Source of the DNA: an uncultured Clostridia bacterium
Lineage (GTDB): Bacteria > Bacillota > Clostridia > Christensenellales > UBA1242
DNA: 64,000 nucleotides
Reading direction: 5' to 3'
NCBI GenBank assembly: GCA_934772445.1
Contig: CAKVMJ010000003.1
Span: 1 to 64,000 of the forward strand
The notes beneath the pieces were generated by a model, which was not told the DNA's origin, did no database searches, and saw nothing but the letters and a program-made list of their open reading frames with translations. The number at the start of each line of letters is the position of its first letter. Position 1 is the first letter of the stretch. The translations under genes were made by a program, and so were the position numbers. This document shows positions 1-7,889 of this stretch, piece by piece.

Positions 1-500
1 CGTGAAAACAATTTGTATTACTTACGTTAACTTAGTTTATTAAAAACTATTATCGAAAATAATTAAAATTTTTAAATATAAAAATTTTTTACTCGTTGTT
101 TATATTTGTTCAATACTTATTAAATATGCAGTTGTCAATGTACTGTTTGTTAAAGCAATCTAAATTATCTTTAACCAATTATTTGTTGCAACCTCAAGTG
201 AATTACCTTCTCTTGATGTGTGCGGTGATAGTTTACCACCCTATAAGGAGTATGTCAACACATTTTTTTAAATAATTTTAAAGTTTTTTTAAAAATTTTT
301 AACCTTTTTTACCCCCACCCTTCCGTGCGTTTCTTTTTTTGGCGAATTTGAGCTCAAATTTTATCAAAAAAGGGTGTTTTTGACCCCGAAATTTTATTAA
401 AATTAAACAACTTTATTTGAAAAAACTTATAATTTTTTTAAAATTTCTTTAAAATTTTTGATTTTTTTTTAAATTTTTGGCTCTCAAACCATCTTAACCA
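1..500. other. AT-rich non-coding stretch without a recognised gene
   Basis: No credible gene is seen here; the region is extremely A/T rich. It holds a perfect 16-base palindrome at 345-360 (AATTTGAG followed by its complement) and a short C-rich patch near 311-320. On the minus strand there is a possible sigma-A promoter at 230-258 (TTGACA, 17-base spacer, TAAACT) that would transcribe leftward out of the window. Apart from the whiA terminator just to its right, nothing else can be supported. Confidence 0.5.
230..258 (-). promoter_or_regulatory. possible sigma-A promoter firing leftward
   Basis: Reading the minus strand, TTGACA (258-253) is followed after 17 bases by TAAACT (235-230). The -35 is perfect, the -10 matches four of six. 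The gene it would serve lies beyond position 1, so this is only a candidate. Confidence 0.35.
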
Positions 501-528
501 ATAAAAAAACACCTAAAATTTAGGTGTT
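501..528 (-). terminator. intrinsic terminator after whiA
   Basis: Positions 508-517 and 519-528 are exact reverse complements around one base (10-bp arms), and the plus-strand A-run at 502-508 gives a U-run on the minus-strand transcript. It ends the uvrC-murB-PHP-whiA transcript. Confidence 0.8.
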
Positions 529-604
529 ATATTATTATATATATTATATATTAATATTAAATCATTAATATAGAAAATTTATTCAAATTTAAAAACTTTA
601 AATT

Positions 605-1612
605 TTACAACCAAACGCTTTCAGGTCTTACATTCTTTTCTTTTTCTATTTGCTCGGCCTTTGCTATCAATTTATTAAATCTATGATTAAGTCCGCTTTT
701 AGTTATATTATATTTATAAAGTTTTCTTAAATTTTCCAAACTCTCATCTGGATTAGCTAGCCTAATTAAACAAAGTTCCATAAGTTCTTCATCTAAACTT
801 TCCAATCCAACCTCTTCTTGAATAACTTTTATAGCATTTAATTGTTTAACGCTTGCATTAACAGTTTTAGCAATATTTGCGTTAAGACAATTGGTTTGCC
901 TATTAATATTATTTCTTAAATCTCTTATCGCTGCTTCGTTTTGCAATTCCAACACTGCCCTATTTGCTCCAACCAAGGCAAGAGTATCACAAATCAACTG
1001 ATATTCTTTAATATAAACCAAAAAAGATTTCTTTCTTTTTGTCTTTTTAGCTCTAATATTAAAAAATGCAAGCAATTTTAAAAAATCTTCTGCAATCTTT
1101 TCTTTTGAGAAAACAAACTCCAAATGATAACCGCTACTATTTGCCACAGCATTTGAATAACTCTTAATTCTTATATTACTTGTTGCACAACCTACAAACG
1201 CACCCATAACATACGCTCTTTTGCAACAGTCATCAGCAATTATAAAATTAGCAATGGTTTCATTAATATCATTAAGTCCACCATTTAATACGCTCATTAT
1301 CCCTAAATCAACCAAAAGTTTATCCACAATCTCGCTTGGCAAGGTTATTTTATATCTTGGAACTTTCACTATATCCACATCTTCAATCTTTGAAAGTGTG
1401 CAATTTTTACCATAATATTGAAAAATAACACTATCAATTCTCTCAAATAAACTTTCAAGTTCTGTTAAAATCTCAACTTTTAAATTATGTTGGCTATCCA
1501 AACTTATTTCACCAGCAGTTTTTATTATAGCACTCAAAAAAGCAATCGAACAACAATCGTTTTCGATTTTATTATTCAAAACCTCCATTTTTGCAGTGTA
1601 TGCAAACGACAT
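605..1612 (-). CDS. whiA: DNA-binding protein WhiA
   Basis: WhiA is a conserved Gram-positive DNA-binding protein built from LAGLIDADG-homing-endonuclease-like domains lacking nuclease activity plus a C-terminal helix-turn-helix; in actinobacteria it controls sporulation septation, in firmicutes it influences division and chromosome segregation. The 335-residue length is close to the usual 310-330. Family signatures seen: CCKRAYVMGAFVG (about residues 129-141), LELQNEAAIRDLRNNINRQTN (about 221-241, the linker before the HTH) and the C-terminal ANPDESLENL...KSGLNHR stretch (about 288-311). It is the last gene of the uvrC-murB-PHP-whiA operon, starting three bases after the PHP stop. The rapZ and yvcK genes that usually accompany whiA in Firmicutes are not in this operon. 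An AGGG within the end of the PHP gene may serve as ribosome binding site. Confidence 0.93.
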   Translation of the reverse strand: MSFAYTAKMEVLNNKIENDCCSIAFLSAIIKTAGEISLDSQHNLKVEILTELESLFERIDSVIFQYYGKNCTLSKIEDVDIVKVPRYKITLPSEIVDKLLVDLGIMSVLNGGLNDINETIANFIIADDCCKRAYVMGAFVGCATSNIRIKSYSNAVANSSGYHLEFVFSKEKIAEDFLKLLAFFNIRAKKTKRKKSFLVYIKEYQLICDTLALVGANRAVLELQNEAAIRDLRNNINRQTNCLNANIAKTVNASVKQLNAIKVIQEEVGLESLDEELMELCLIRLANPDESLENLRKLYKYNITKSGLNHRFNKLIAKAEQIEKEKNVRPESVWL

Positions 1613-1615
1613 ATT

Positions 1616-2350
1616 CTAATCCCTAAGCCTTTTATCAAATTTTGGTAAATCATTCCAATTAACAATTCTATCAAGCGGTATCCCATATTTTATAGCAAAA
1701 TTATAAGCCCTTGAATTATCTCCCATATCAATAGACCTATGTGAATCACTATTTGCAATAAATTTTACTCCACTCTCAAGCAAATCTTTTACTTCTTTTT
1801 CAGAAAATAAAATTCTTTTTCCATTTAATTCAATCAATATATTATGCTCTTTTGCATATTCAGCTATTCTTTTAACATTTACCTTACAACCATAATTTAA
1901 ATGTGCAATTATATCAATCTTATTGTTTTCAAGTGCTTTTATATAAGCATCTGTATTCTTTTCAATCTGCTTTTCACTTTTTCCATAAAGCATTTTATAA
2001 TGAGAAAATTTATGTTTGAAAAATCTACATCTTCTATGAAAGCCTAAAACAGCAATATCTAACAAAGATTGCTCTTCTTTTGTTAGGTCAACATTGCCTT
2101 TTTCATCTAAAAGATTAATTTCCATACCCATATAAATCTTTAATTTAGGGTGCTTTTTTCGTGCAACCTCAACATCTGTAACAATTTTCTTCAAATCACC
2201 TTTCTTAATTCCGTTTAAATTTGAATATGCATGTTCAGTTACAGCAACTTCTTTTAACCCTTTTCTTTCTGCGGATAGCATATTTTCTTCAATCGTGCTT
2301 TTCCCATCTGCAGAATATTTACTATGTGTGTGATAATCTCCTATAAACAT
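1616..2350 (-). CDS. PHP-domain metal-dependent phosphatase-like protein
   Basis: A 244-residue single PHP domain, the fold of histidinol phosphatase HisK, YcdX phosphatases and the DNA polymerase exonuclease module. Metal ligands are visible in order: DYHTHSKYSADGK (residues 5-17), TEH (39-41), GMEIN (75-79), H at GFH (about 108), AHLNYG (about 149) and NSDSH (about 200-204). Those indicate a three-metal phosphoesterase. Substrate is not deducible: histidinol phosphate is the usual automatic annotation, but there are no his genes nearby and the position between murB and whiA is the one common in Clostridia for a PHP protein of unknown role. Good ribosome binding site GGAGG eight bases before ATG. 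Its stop lies three bases before the whiA start. Confidence 0.88.
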   Translation of the reverse strand: MFIGDYHTHSKYSADGKSTIEENMLSAERKGLKEVAVTEHAYSNLNGIKKGDLKKIVTDVEVARKKHPKLKIYMGMEINLLDEKGNVDLTKEEQSLLDIAVLGFHRRCRFFKHKFSHYKMLYGKSEKQIEKNTDAYIKALENNKIDIIAHLNYGCKVNVKRIAEYAKEHNILIELNGKRILFSEKEVKDLLESGVKFIANSDSHRSIDMGDNSRAYNFAIKYGIPLDRIVNWNDLPKFDKRLRD

Positions 2351-2421
2351 AAAATTCCTCCAATTACTATTTTATCACACAAATAATTTAATTCCAACAA
2401 TTAATTAAAATCATATTGGGT

Positions 2422-3321
2422 TTATTTAATAATTTTTATTTCAGTTTCCAATTTTAAATTATATTTCTTTTTTATAACCTTTTTAATATACGAGATAAGA
2501 TTATAAACATCTTCAGCGGTTGCATTATTAGTTACAATAAAATTTGAATGTTTTCCGCTAACTTTTGCTCCACCGATTGAAAATCCCTTTAATCCAGCAT
2601 CTTCTATAAGTTTTGCCACCTTTATTTCGCCTAAATTTTTAAAAACAGAACCTGCAGAATTTTCTTTTAATGGTTGACTTTCCATTCTTTTATTAATTAT
2701 AAAGTTTATTCTCTCTTGAAAATTAAAATTATTATCTTTCTCTAATTCTAACTCCACACGCAAAACAACTGCATCTAATTTTTGAAAAACACTTTTCCTA
2801 TAATCAAATAAACAATCCTTTTTTTCAAATATCTTTACTTTCCCATCAATAATTGCCACCACACTTCTAACCATCTTAGAAATTTCAAAACTATATGCGG
2901 AAACATTCATAGTAACTGCTCCACCAATTGTACCCGGTATACCAACACCATCTTCAATACCTTTTAAGTTGTTTTGTTTAGCAATAGATATAATTGCATT
3001 TAAACTTGCACCAGAATAAGCCGTTATTTTATTATCATTTACAAATATATTTGCAAATTTGTTAGATAACCTCAAAACTATTTTATCTTCAGGTTTTAAA
3101 AACAAAATATTAGAACCATTACCCAAAACCACAAATTTTTGTTTGTTTTCTTGCAAATACTTACAAACTTTTAAAACTTCTTCTAAATTTTTAGGTTCAA
3201 TAAAAAGAAGAACTTTGGCTGGGATTTTATAAGAATTATAATCTTTCAAATCATAATTTTTTTTTATAAATAATCCTTTACAAAGTTTCTTTAAATCATT
3301 ATATATATTTAATCTTTTCAT
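2422..3321 (-). CDS. murB: UDP-N-acetylenolpyruvoylglucosamine reductase MurB
   Basis: MurB makes UDP-MurNAc by NADPH-dependent reduction of the enolpyruvyl group, the second committed step of peptidoglycan synthesis, in the cytoplasm with bound FAD. The 299-residue length is that of the shorter type II enzymes. FAD-binding signatures: NSYKIPAKVLLFIEP (about 28-42), VLGNGSNIL (about 64-72), GIEDGVGIPGTIGGAVTMNVSAY (about 119-141). Catalytic elements: YRKSVFQ (about 174-180), the serine of NSAGSVFKN (about 222-230), and the glutamate of LETEIKI at the C-terminus. It starts 36 bases after the uvrC stop with no clear Shine-Dalgarno, suggesting coupling or an internal promoter. Confidence 0.95.
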   Translation of the reverse strand: MKRLNIYNDLKKLCKGLFIKKNYDLKDYNSYKIPAKVLLFIEPKNLEEVLKVCKYLQENKQKFVVLGNGSNILFLKPEDKIVLRLSNKFANIFVNDNKITAYSGASLNAIISIAKQNNLKGIEDGVGIPGTIGGAVTMNVSAYSFEISKMVRSVVAIIDGKVKIFEKKDCLFDYRKSVFQKLDAVVLRVELELEKDNNFNFQERINFIINKRMESQPLKENSAGSVFKNLGEIKVAKLIEDAGLKGFSIGGAKVSGKHSNFIVTNNATAEDVYNLISYIKKVIKKKYNLKLETEIKIIK

Positions 3322-3357
3322 ATAGATTTATATGTTAATCTCTAAATATTTGTTAGC

Positions 3358-5178
3358 CTACTTATTTTTATGAAAATATTTAAATATGTTGTTTGCAAGT
3401 GTGTCGCCAATACCTTCCACCATTTTCAATTCTTGCACAGATGCACTTTTTATTGCCGTAACGCTTTTAAAATATTTAATTAACGCTTTAGCTTTTTCTT
3501 TTCCTAGCATTTCAATATTATCCAGTTCGCTTATATAATCTTTCTTTGTTCTAACCTTTCTTTGAAAAGTTATCGCAAATCTATGACTCTCATCACGCAC
3601 ATTTTGTAAAAGTTTTAATGCAACATTACTCCTAGATAATACCACTGGTTCACTTATCTTTGGCAAATATATTTCTTCTTCTCTTTTTGCAAGCGAAATT
3701 ATATCCACATCTATATTTTGTTTTTCCAAAACTGAATTAGCAAAAGATAATTGTCCTTTTCCGCCATCAATTAGGATAAGGTCTGGCATCTTGGAAAAAC
3801 TTACATCGCCTTTATTAAGTTCGCCCATTCGCCTTGTTAGAACTTGTCGCATACTCTCAAAGTCGTTTTGAATAGCCAAATCAACTTTGAATTTTCTATA
3901 ATTACTCTTTAATGGCACACCGTTTTCAAACACCACCATACTAGCCACAATGTTTCTTCCACCTAAGTTACTTATATCGTAACCCTCAATTCTCTTTGGT
4001 AGGCGTCTTAATCCTAGAGTATCTTTTAAAATCCTCATAGCACCCATTGTTTTTTCTTCATAAAGCTTTTCTTTTTCAACGCTTTTATATAAATGCTCTT
4101 GTGCGTTATCTTCCGCCATCTTTAATAGTTTTAACTTAACAGACTTTTTAGGACACGACAATTGAATATTTTCCTTAGCTTGCTCACTTAACCAAGCATT
4201 TAAGTTTTCATCTTCAATATTTGCCACAATTTCTTTAGGTATTTTAGAATTTAGATAGTATTGTGAAATAAAATTTGAGATTGTATCAGATTCTTCCAAA
4301 CTCGCATCAACAATATTATATGTGTTTACGCCTATCATCTTACCTGCACGAATACACAAAACCGCAATAGTTGAGTTTATTCCATTGCTTGCATATCCGA
4401 AAACATCTAAATCTAAAATTTTTCCTAAATCTGTGATTATAAGCGAATCCATTTCGTTTACAATTTTCAAACATTCTTTCATTTCAATTGCTTTTTCAAA
4501 ATTTAAGTCATCGGAATATGCTTTCATTCTTTGCTTCAATATTTCTCTAACCTCATTTGAGTCACCTTTCAAAAATGCAATTAATCTCTTAACTTCTTTA
4601 TCATACTCAATTTTACTAACTCTGCCTGTGCAAGGTGCTAAGCATTTTCCAATATAATAATTTAAACACTCCCTACTTTTACATTTACCAGCAACTAAAT
4701 TTAAGTTACATTCTCTTAATTTAAATGTGTTAGAAATAAGCAACATTAAATTATTTACATTAACCTTATTAAAATATGGTCCAAAATATAAAGCCCCATC
4801 TTTTCTAACCTTCCTTGTTACTTCAACTTTTGGGAAATCTACTTTTGTGTTTATCTTTATATAAGGAAATGCTTTGCCATCTTTTAGCAAAATATTATAA
4901 AAGGGTTGAACTTTATGAATTAAATTACTCTCTAAGTTTAAAGCCTCTAATTCACTATTGGTTAGAATATAATCAAAATCGGCAACCATATTAACCATTT
5001 GTTGAACTTTCGCTTGCTTAACTGTGTTTAAAAAATATGAGCCAACTCTTCTTTTTAAATTTTTGGCTTTACCTATATAAATAATATTTCCATCTATATC
5101 CAGCATCTTATAAACACCGCTAGTGGTTGGTAGTTTATAAACCTTAGATTTAATATATTCTAAAACTTGCTTTTCCAT
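3358..5178 (-). CDS. uvrC: excinuclease ABC subunit C, UvrC
   Basis: UvrC makes both incisions in nucleotide-excision repair after UvrA/UvrB load on damage. Domains in order: GIY-YIG nuclease (about 15-95; GVYKML and IIYIGKAKNLKRR, 3' incision), Cys-rich segment (about 155-185, CNLNLVAGKCKSRECLNYY), UVR helical domain contacting UvrB (about 205-240), RNase H-like endonuclease (about 385-535; YDISNLGG, DLILIDGGKGQL; 5' incision) and two helix-hairpin-helix motifs at the C-terminus (about 550-603). Length 606 is normal. First gene of the operon. There is no Shine-Dalgarno: a -10 box TATAAT ends six bases before the ATG, so the mRNA is probably leaderless (see finding). Confidence 0.97.
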   Translation of the reverse strand: MEKQVLEYIKSKVYKLPTTSGVYKMLDIDGNIIYIGKAKNLKRRVGSYFLNTVKQAKVQQMVNMVADFDYILTNSELEALNLESNLIHKVQPFYNILLKDGKAFPYIKINTKVDFPKVEVTRKVRKDGALYFGPYFNKVNVNNLMLLISNTFKLRECNLNLVAGKCKSRECLNYYIGKCLAPCTGRVSKIEYDKEVKRLIAFLKGDSNEVREILKQRMKAYSDDLNFEKAIEMKECLKIVNEMDSLIITDLGKILDLDVFGYASNGINSTIAVLCIRAGKMIGVNTYNIVDASLEESDTISNFISQYYLNSKIPKEIVANIEDENLNAWLSEQAKENIQLSCPKKSVKLKLLKMAEDNAQEHLYKSVEKEKLYEEKTMGAMRILKDTLGLRRLPKRIEGYDISNLGGRNIVASMVVFENGVPLKSNYRKFKVDLAIQNDFESMRQVLTRRMGELNKGDVSFSKMPDLILIDGGKGQLSFANSVLEKQNIDVDIISLAKREEEIYLPKISEPVVLSRSNVALKLLQNVRDESHRFAITFQRKVRTKKDYISELDNIEMLGKEKAKALIKYFKSVTAIKSASVQELKMVEGIGDTLANNIFKYFHKNK

Positions 5179-5184
5179 ATTTTT

Positions 5185-5212
5185 ATTATATCATATTTTT
5201 TTAATTTTACAA
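5185..5212 (-). promoter_or_regulatory. sigma-A promoter of uvrC operon
   Basis: On the minus strand TTGTAA (5212-5207), a 16-base spacer and a perfect TATAAT (5190-5185). The expected transcription start, six to seven bases downstream, falls on the uvrC ATG at 5178. Confidence 0.7.
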
Positions 5213-5282
5213 TTCTTCTTTATTTGTTAGTGACCAATTTGTTTATAAATTCATATAAATTAAAAAATAAGAGGAATAAATT

Positions 5283-5480
5283 ATGAATTTTCAAAACGAT
5301 GTTTTATTAGTATTATTACTTTCAATCTTTTCTAGTTCCACCGATACAGACCTAAACACTAATACAAATTTTCTTTTGCTTCTTTTATTAATTTTGAGTT
5401 CTATCAACACAAATAATAATTTCAATAGCGGTTGCGGTTGCAGTACTTGTTCTGGTTCAAACTTCCTTACTAGTTTTTAG
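5283..5480 (+). CDS. small hydrophobic protein with Cys-rich tail
   Basis: A 65-residue protein of unknown function. It has a short acidic/Asn start, two Leu-rich stretches (about 7-17 and 30-41), Asn/Thr linkers and a C-terminal GCGCSTC cluster. A good ribosome binding site (AGAGGA, six bases before ATG) supports translation. It is transcribed opposite to uvrC and its last ten bases overlap the 3' end of lgt. Small Leu/Asn-rich proteins with a Gly/Cys tail are common in spore-forming Clostridia and some are spore-associated, but that is only a guess here. No homologue is recognised with certainty. Confidence 0.6.
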   Translation: MNFQNDVLLVLLLSIFSSSTDTDLNTNTNFLLLLLLILSSINTNNNFNSGCGCSTCSGSNFLTSF

Positions 5481-6261
5481 TTTGCTTAATTAATGGCGGT
5501 GTTTCTTTAAAAAACTTTGTTTTTTTAAGATTTGTGAAATATAAAACAAAGCCAAAGGCGATTAATAAAATTGCTATCCATTGGCTTGTGGATAATATAA
5601 AAATTCCTCTAGTTTCATCGCCTCTAAAAAATTCAATCATAAATCTAAAAACACCATAACTAATCGAATAAACTAATAAAATCAAATATTCTTTGGTTGT
5701 TTTCTTTGAAAGGATTATTAAAAATACAAATACTATTAAACAAAAACTCGCCTCTATAAGTTGGGTTGGTAATAGTTTAACACCTTCTAAATTCTTATTT
5801 GTTATATATGGGAATACCAAGCCAAGTTTTTCGCTTTCTACTCCATAACAACACCCTGCACAAAAACAACCAATTCTACCGAAAACTTGTCCTAAAGGTA
5901 AAACTGCTATAACTTTATCCCAAATTTTTTCTGGTTTTAAGCCATAAAGCTTTATATATAATTCACCCATTAGAAACGCACCTAAAACTCCACCAAAATA
6001 GACCATACCACTATTCATTCCCCATTTAAAAAAGTTAAATGAAGCATTGAAAAAATAAGGAATTGCCACAATCATAGCTAAGATTTTAGCTCCCACAAGT
6101 CCACCTAGAAAAACATATATTGAAAAAAGTATTTTATCAACAGTTTTTAATTCTTCTTTTATCAAAAGATTGAAAACTAAAAAAGCAAACAAAAAGCCTA
6201 CCATTATCATAATGGCATACATCGGAATTTTTAAATTAAATATTTCTAAAAAAGGATACAT
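5470..6261 (-). CDS. lgt: prolipoprotein diacylglyceryl transferase Lgt
   Basis: Lgt transfers diacylglycerol from phosphatidylglycerol to the lipobox cysteine of prolipoproteins, the first step of lipoprotein maturation, in the cytoplasmic membrane. The 263 residues contain about seven hydrophobic segments. Signatures: GMVYFGGVLGAF (about 87-98), the Lgt signature region GRIGCFCAGCCYG (about 128-140, the clostridial Cys-rich version), LLPTQLIEA (about 163-171) and RFMIEFFRGDE (about 207-217). Clients in this window include the giant GLUG lipoprotein and the YRVDEGN lipoprotein. The ribosome binding site is weak (GAAG). An intrinsic terminator sits 16 bases before the start codon, so expression probably depends on read-through or on a promoter overlapping that hairpin. 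Confidence 0.95.
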   Translation of the reverse strand: MYPFLEIFNLKIPMYAIMIMVGFLFAFLVFNLLIKEELKTVDKILFSIYVFLGGLVGAKILAMIVAIPYFFNASFNFFKWGMNSGMVYFGGVLGAFLMGELYIKLYGLKPEKIWDKVIAVLPLGQVFGRIGCFCAGCCYGVESEKLGLVFPYITNKNLEGVKLLPTQLIEASFCLIVFVFLIILSKKTTKEYLILLVYSISYGVFRFMIEFFRGDETRGIFILSTSQWIAILLIAFGFVLYFTNLKKTKFFKETPPLIKQTKN

Positions 6262-6277
6262 AATTTTTCTTCAAACT

Positions 6278-6302
6278 AAAAAAGGAAAGCCCAAAACTTT
6301 CC
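6278..6302 (-). terminator. intrinsic terminator between small membrane gene and lgt
   Basis: Arms 6284-6289 and 6297-6302 (GGAAAG/CTTTCC) with a seven-base loop; the six A on the plus strand at 6278-6283 form a U-run in the minus transcript. It lies between the 88-residue membrane protein gene and lgt, ending 16 bases from the lgt ATG, so it may act as an attenuator. Confidence 0.65.
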
Positions 6303-6310
6303 AATATATT

Positions 6311-6577
6311 TTAACCTTTTGCAGATTTGCTAATAACTTCGCACAAAACCCCACAGCCCGTTCCAAAAATGCAACAAACTATTCCAATTATTCCTAGAAT
6401 AAGACCTGTTACCACCAAGCCATTTGAGCCAGCCTTAATTTGCAACGAACCTAAGATTATTGCAACAATAGAACAAACAATAGCGATAGTGGCATATAAT
6501 CCAAAAAATCCTAAAACACAACTTGCAACACCAAACATAAGTGAAGCAATGCTTAAAAATAAATTTTTACCACTCAT
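6311..6577 (-). CDS. small two-to-three-span membrane protein, DUF4190-like
   Basis: An 88-residue, almost wholly hydrophobic protein with Gly-rich helices (about 8-27, 29-47 and 52-78) and a GTGCGVLCE segment near the C-terminus. The Gly pattern GLILGIIGIVCCIFG resembles DUF4190 membrane proteins, which have no assigned function. A strong ribosome binding site (AGGAG, five bases before ATG) decides the start. It is transcribed toward lgt, with a terminator between. Confidence 0.7.
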   Translation of the reverse strand: MSGKNLFLSIASLMFGVASCVLGFFGLYATIAIVCSIVAIILGSLQIKAGSNGLVVTGLILGIIGIVCCIFGTGCGVLCEVISKSAKG

Positions 6578-6770
6578 ATTATTCTCCTAATCTGTGACTA
6601 TTTATATAAGTATATCTAATAAAACTTTTTAAGTCAAATAATTTATTACTTATAAATAATATATTCTATCGATATTTTTCTATGATAGAATCTTATTTTA
6701 TTTTCAGAAATTTTAACATATTAAGAAAAATTTGAATACTATGAATTAGCATACTAGCTTTAGGAGGTGA

Positions 6771-7493
<723 letters not shown>

Positions 7494-7509
7494 ATATAAG
7501 TTTAAATTG

Positions 7510-7538
7510 TTGACAAATAAAAAAATATTTTATATTAT
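7510..7538 (+). promoter_or_regulatory. sigma-A promoter of the asnA leader
   Basis: Perfect -35 TTGACA (7510-7515), 17-base spacer, -10 TATTAT (7533-7538). It starts a leader transcript of about 345 bases before asnA. Confidence 0.85.
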
Positions 7539-7560
7539 AGAAACATAAAAAAGGAAAATT

Positions 7561-7638
7561 ATGTTTAAGTTTATTAATAATAACAACTCAAATAATAACT
7601 CAACTTCATATTTTATGGGTTTCATTTTGGTTGTTTAA
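7561..7638 (+). CDS. Asn-rich leader peptide of asnA
   Basis: A 25-codon ORF preceded by AGGA eight bases upstream. Its translation begins MFKFINNNNSNNN and ends GFILVV; seven of 25 residues are Asn, in codons 6-9 and 11-13 (7576-7587 and 7591-7599). It stands between a strong promoter and an intrinsic terminator, directly upstream of asparagine synthetase. Established knowledge: his, trp, leu and phe leaders of enteric bacteria have the same design, where a ribosome stalled on codons for the pathway product lets an antiterminator form. Here the 5' arm of a candidate antiterminator (7619-7638) overlaps the last third of the ORF and its stop codon, so the reading position of the ribosome would decide the RNA fold. 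The role is inferred from this arrangement. Confidence 0.8.
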   Translation: MFKFINNNNSNNNSTSYFMGFILVV

Positions 7639-7679
7639 TAAATGGTTATAATATTAATATTTAAACACTCTTTTGAAAC
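7619..7679 (+). promoter_or_regulatory. candidate antiterminator of asnA attenuator
   Basis: GTTTCA (7619-7624) pairs with TGAAAC (7674-7679), and TGTTTAA (7632-7638) with TTAAACA (7661-7667), with two further pairs between. The 3' strand includes the whole left arm of the terminator hairpin at 7664-7674, so both folds cannot exist together. Confidence 0.65.
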
Positions 7680-7697
7680 TTTAAAAGAGTGTTTTTT
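7664..7697 (+). terminator. attenuator terminator upstream of asnA
   Basis: Arms AACACTCTTTT (7664-7674) and AAAAGAGTGTT (7683-7693) pair over 11 bp, and the right arm runs directly into a six-T tract (7692-7697). Located 26 bases after the leader-peptide stop. Confidence 0.85.
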
Positions 7698-7723
7698 ATT
7701 TGAAATATATTTTTATTCATTTA

Positions 7724-7748
7724 GCACACTCTTTAAAGTGTGCCTTTT
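7724..7748 (+). terminator. second terminator-like hairpin in asnA leader
   Basis: Seven-base arms GCACACT (7724-7730) and AGTGTGC (7737-7743), six-base loop, then C plus five T. Its left arm with loop start (ACACTCTTT) can instead pair exactly with AAAGAGTGT of the first terminator, giving a 1:2 / 2:3 / 3:4 set of alternatives like the trp attenuator. Confidence 0.55.
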
Positions 7749-7775
7749 TAATATTAAATCATATAGGAGAACTTT

Positions 7776-7832
7776 ATGGGAAAACTAAATGCCGTAGCGG
7801 GCGAAGAGGATAATTTAAAGCTGAGGAGATAA
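7776..7832 (+). CDS. possible 18-codon upstream ORF before asnA
   Basis: ATG with AGGAG seven bases upstream; translation MGKLNAVAGEEDNLKLRR, then TAA. The stretch is markedly GC-richer than the rest of the leader. The last codons (AGGAGAT, 7824-7830) can pair with ATCTCCT (7841-7847); the latter could otherwise pair with the asnA ribosome binding site (AGGAGA, 7878-7883). It could be a second translated leader or part of a structured RNA; no known riboswitch is recognised. Confidence 0.4.
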   Translation: MGKLNAVAGEEDNLKLRR

Positions 7833-7889
7833 ATAATTAAATCTCCTTCAAAAGATAAAGTAATATACAAATTTAATAGGAGAAGTTTT

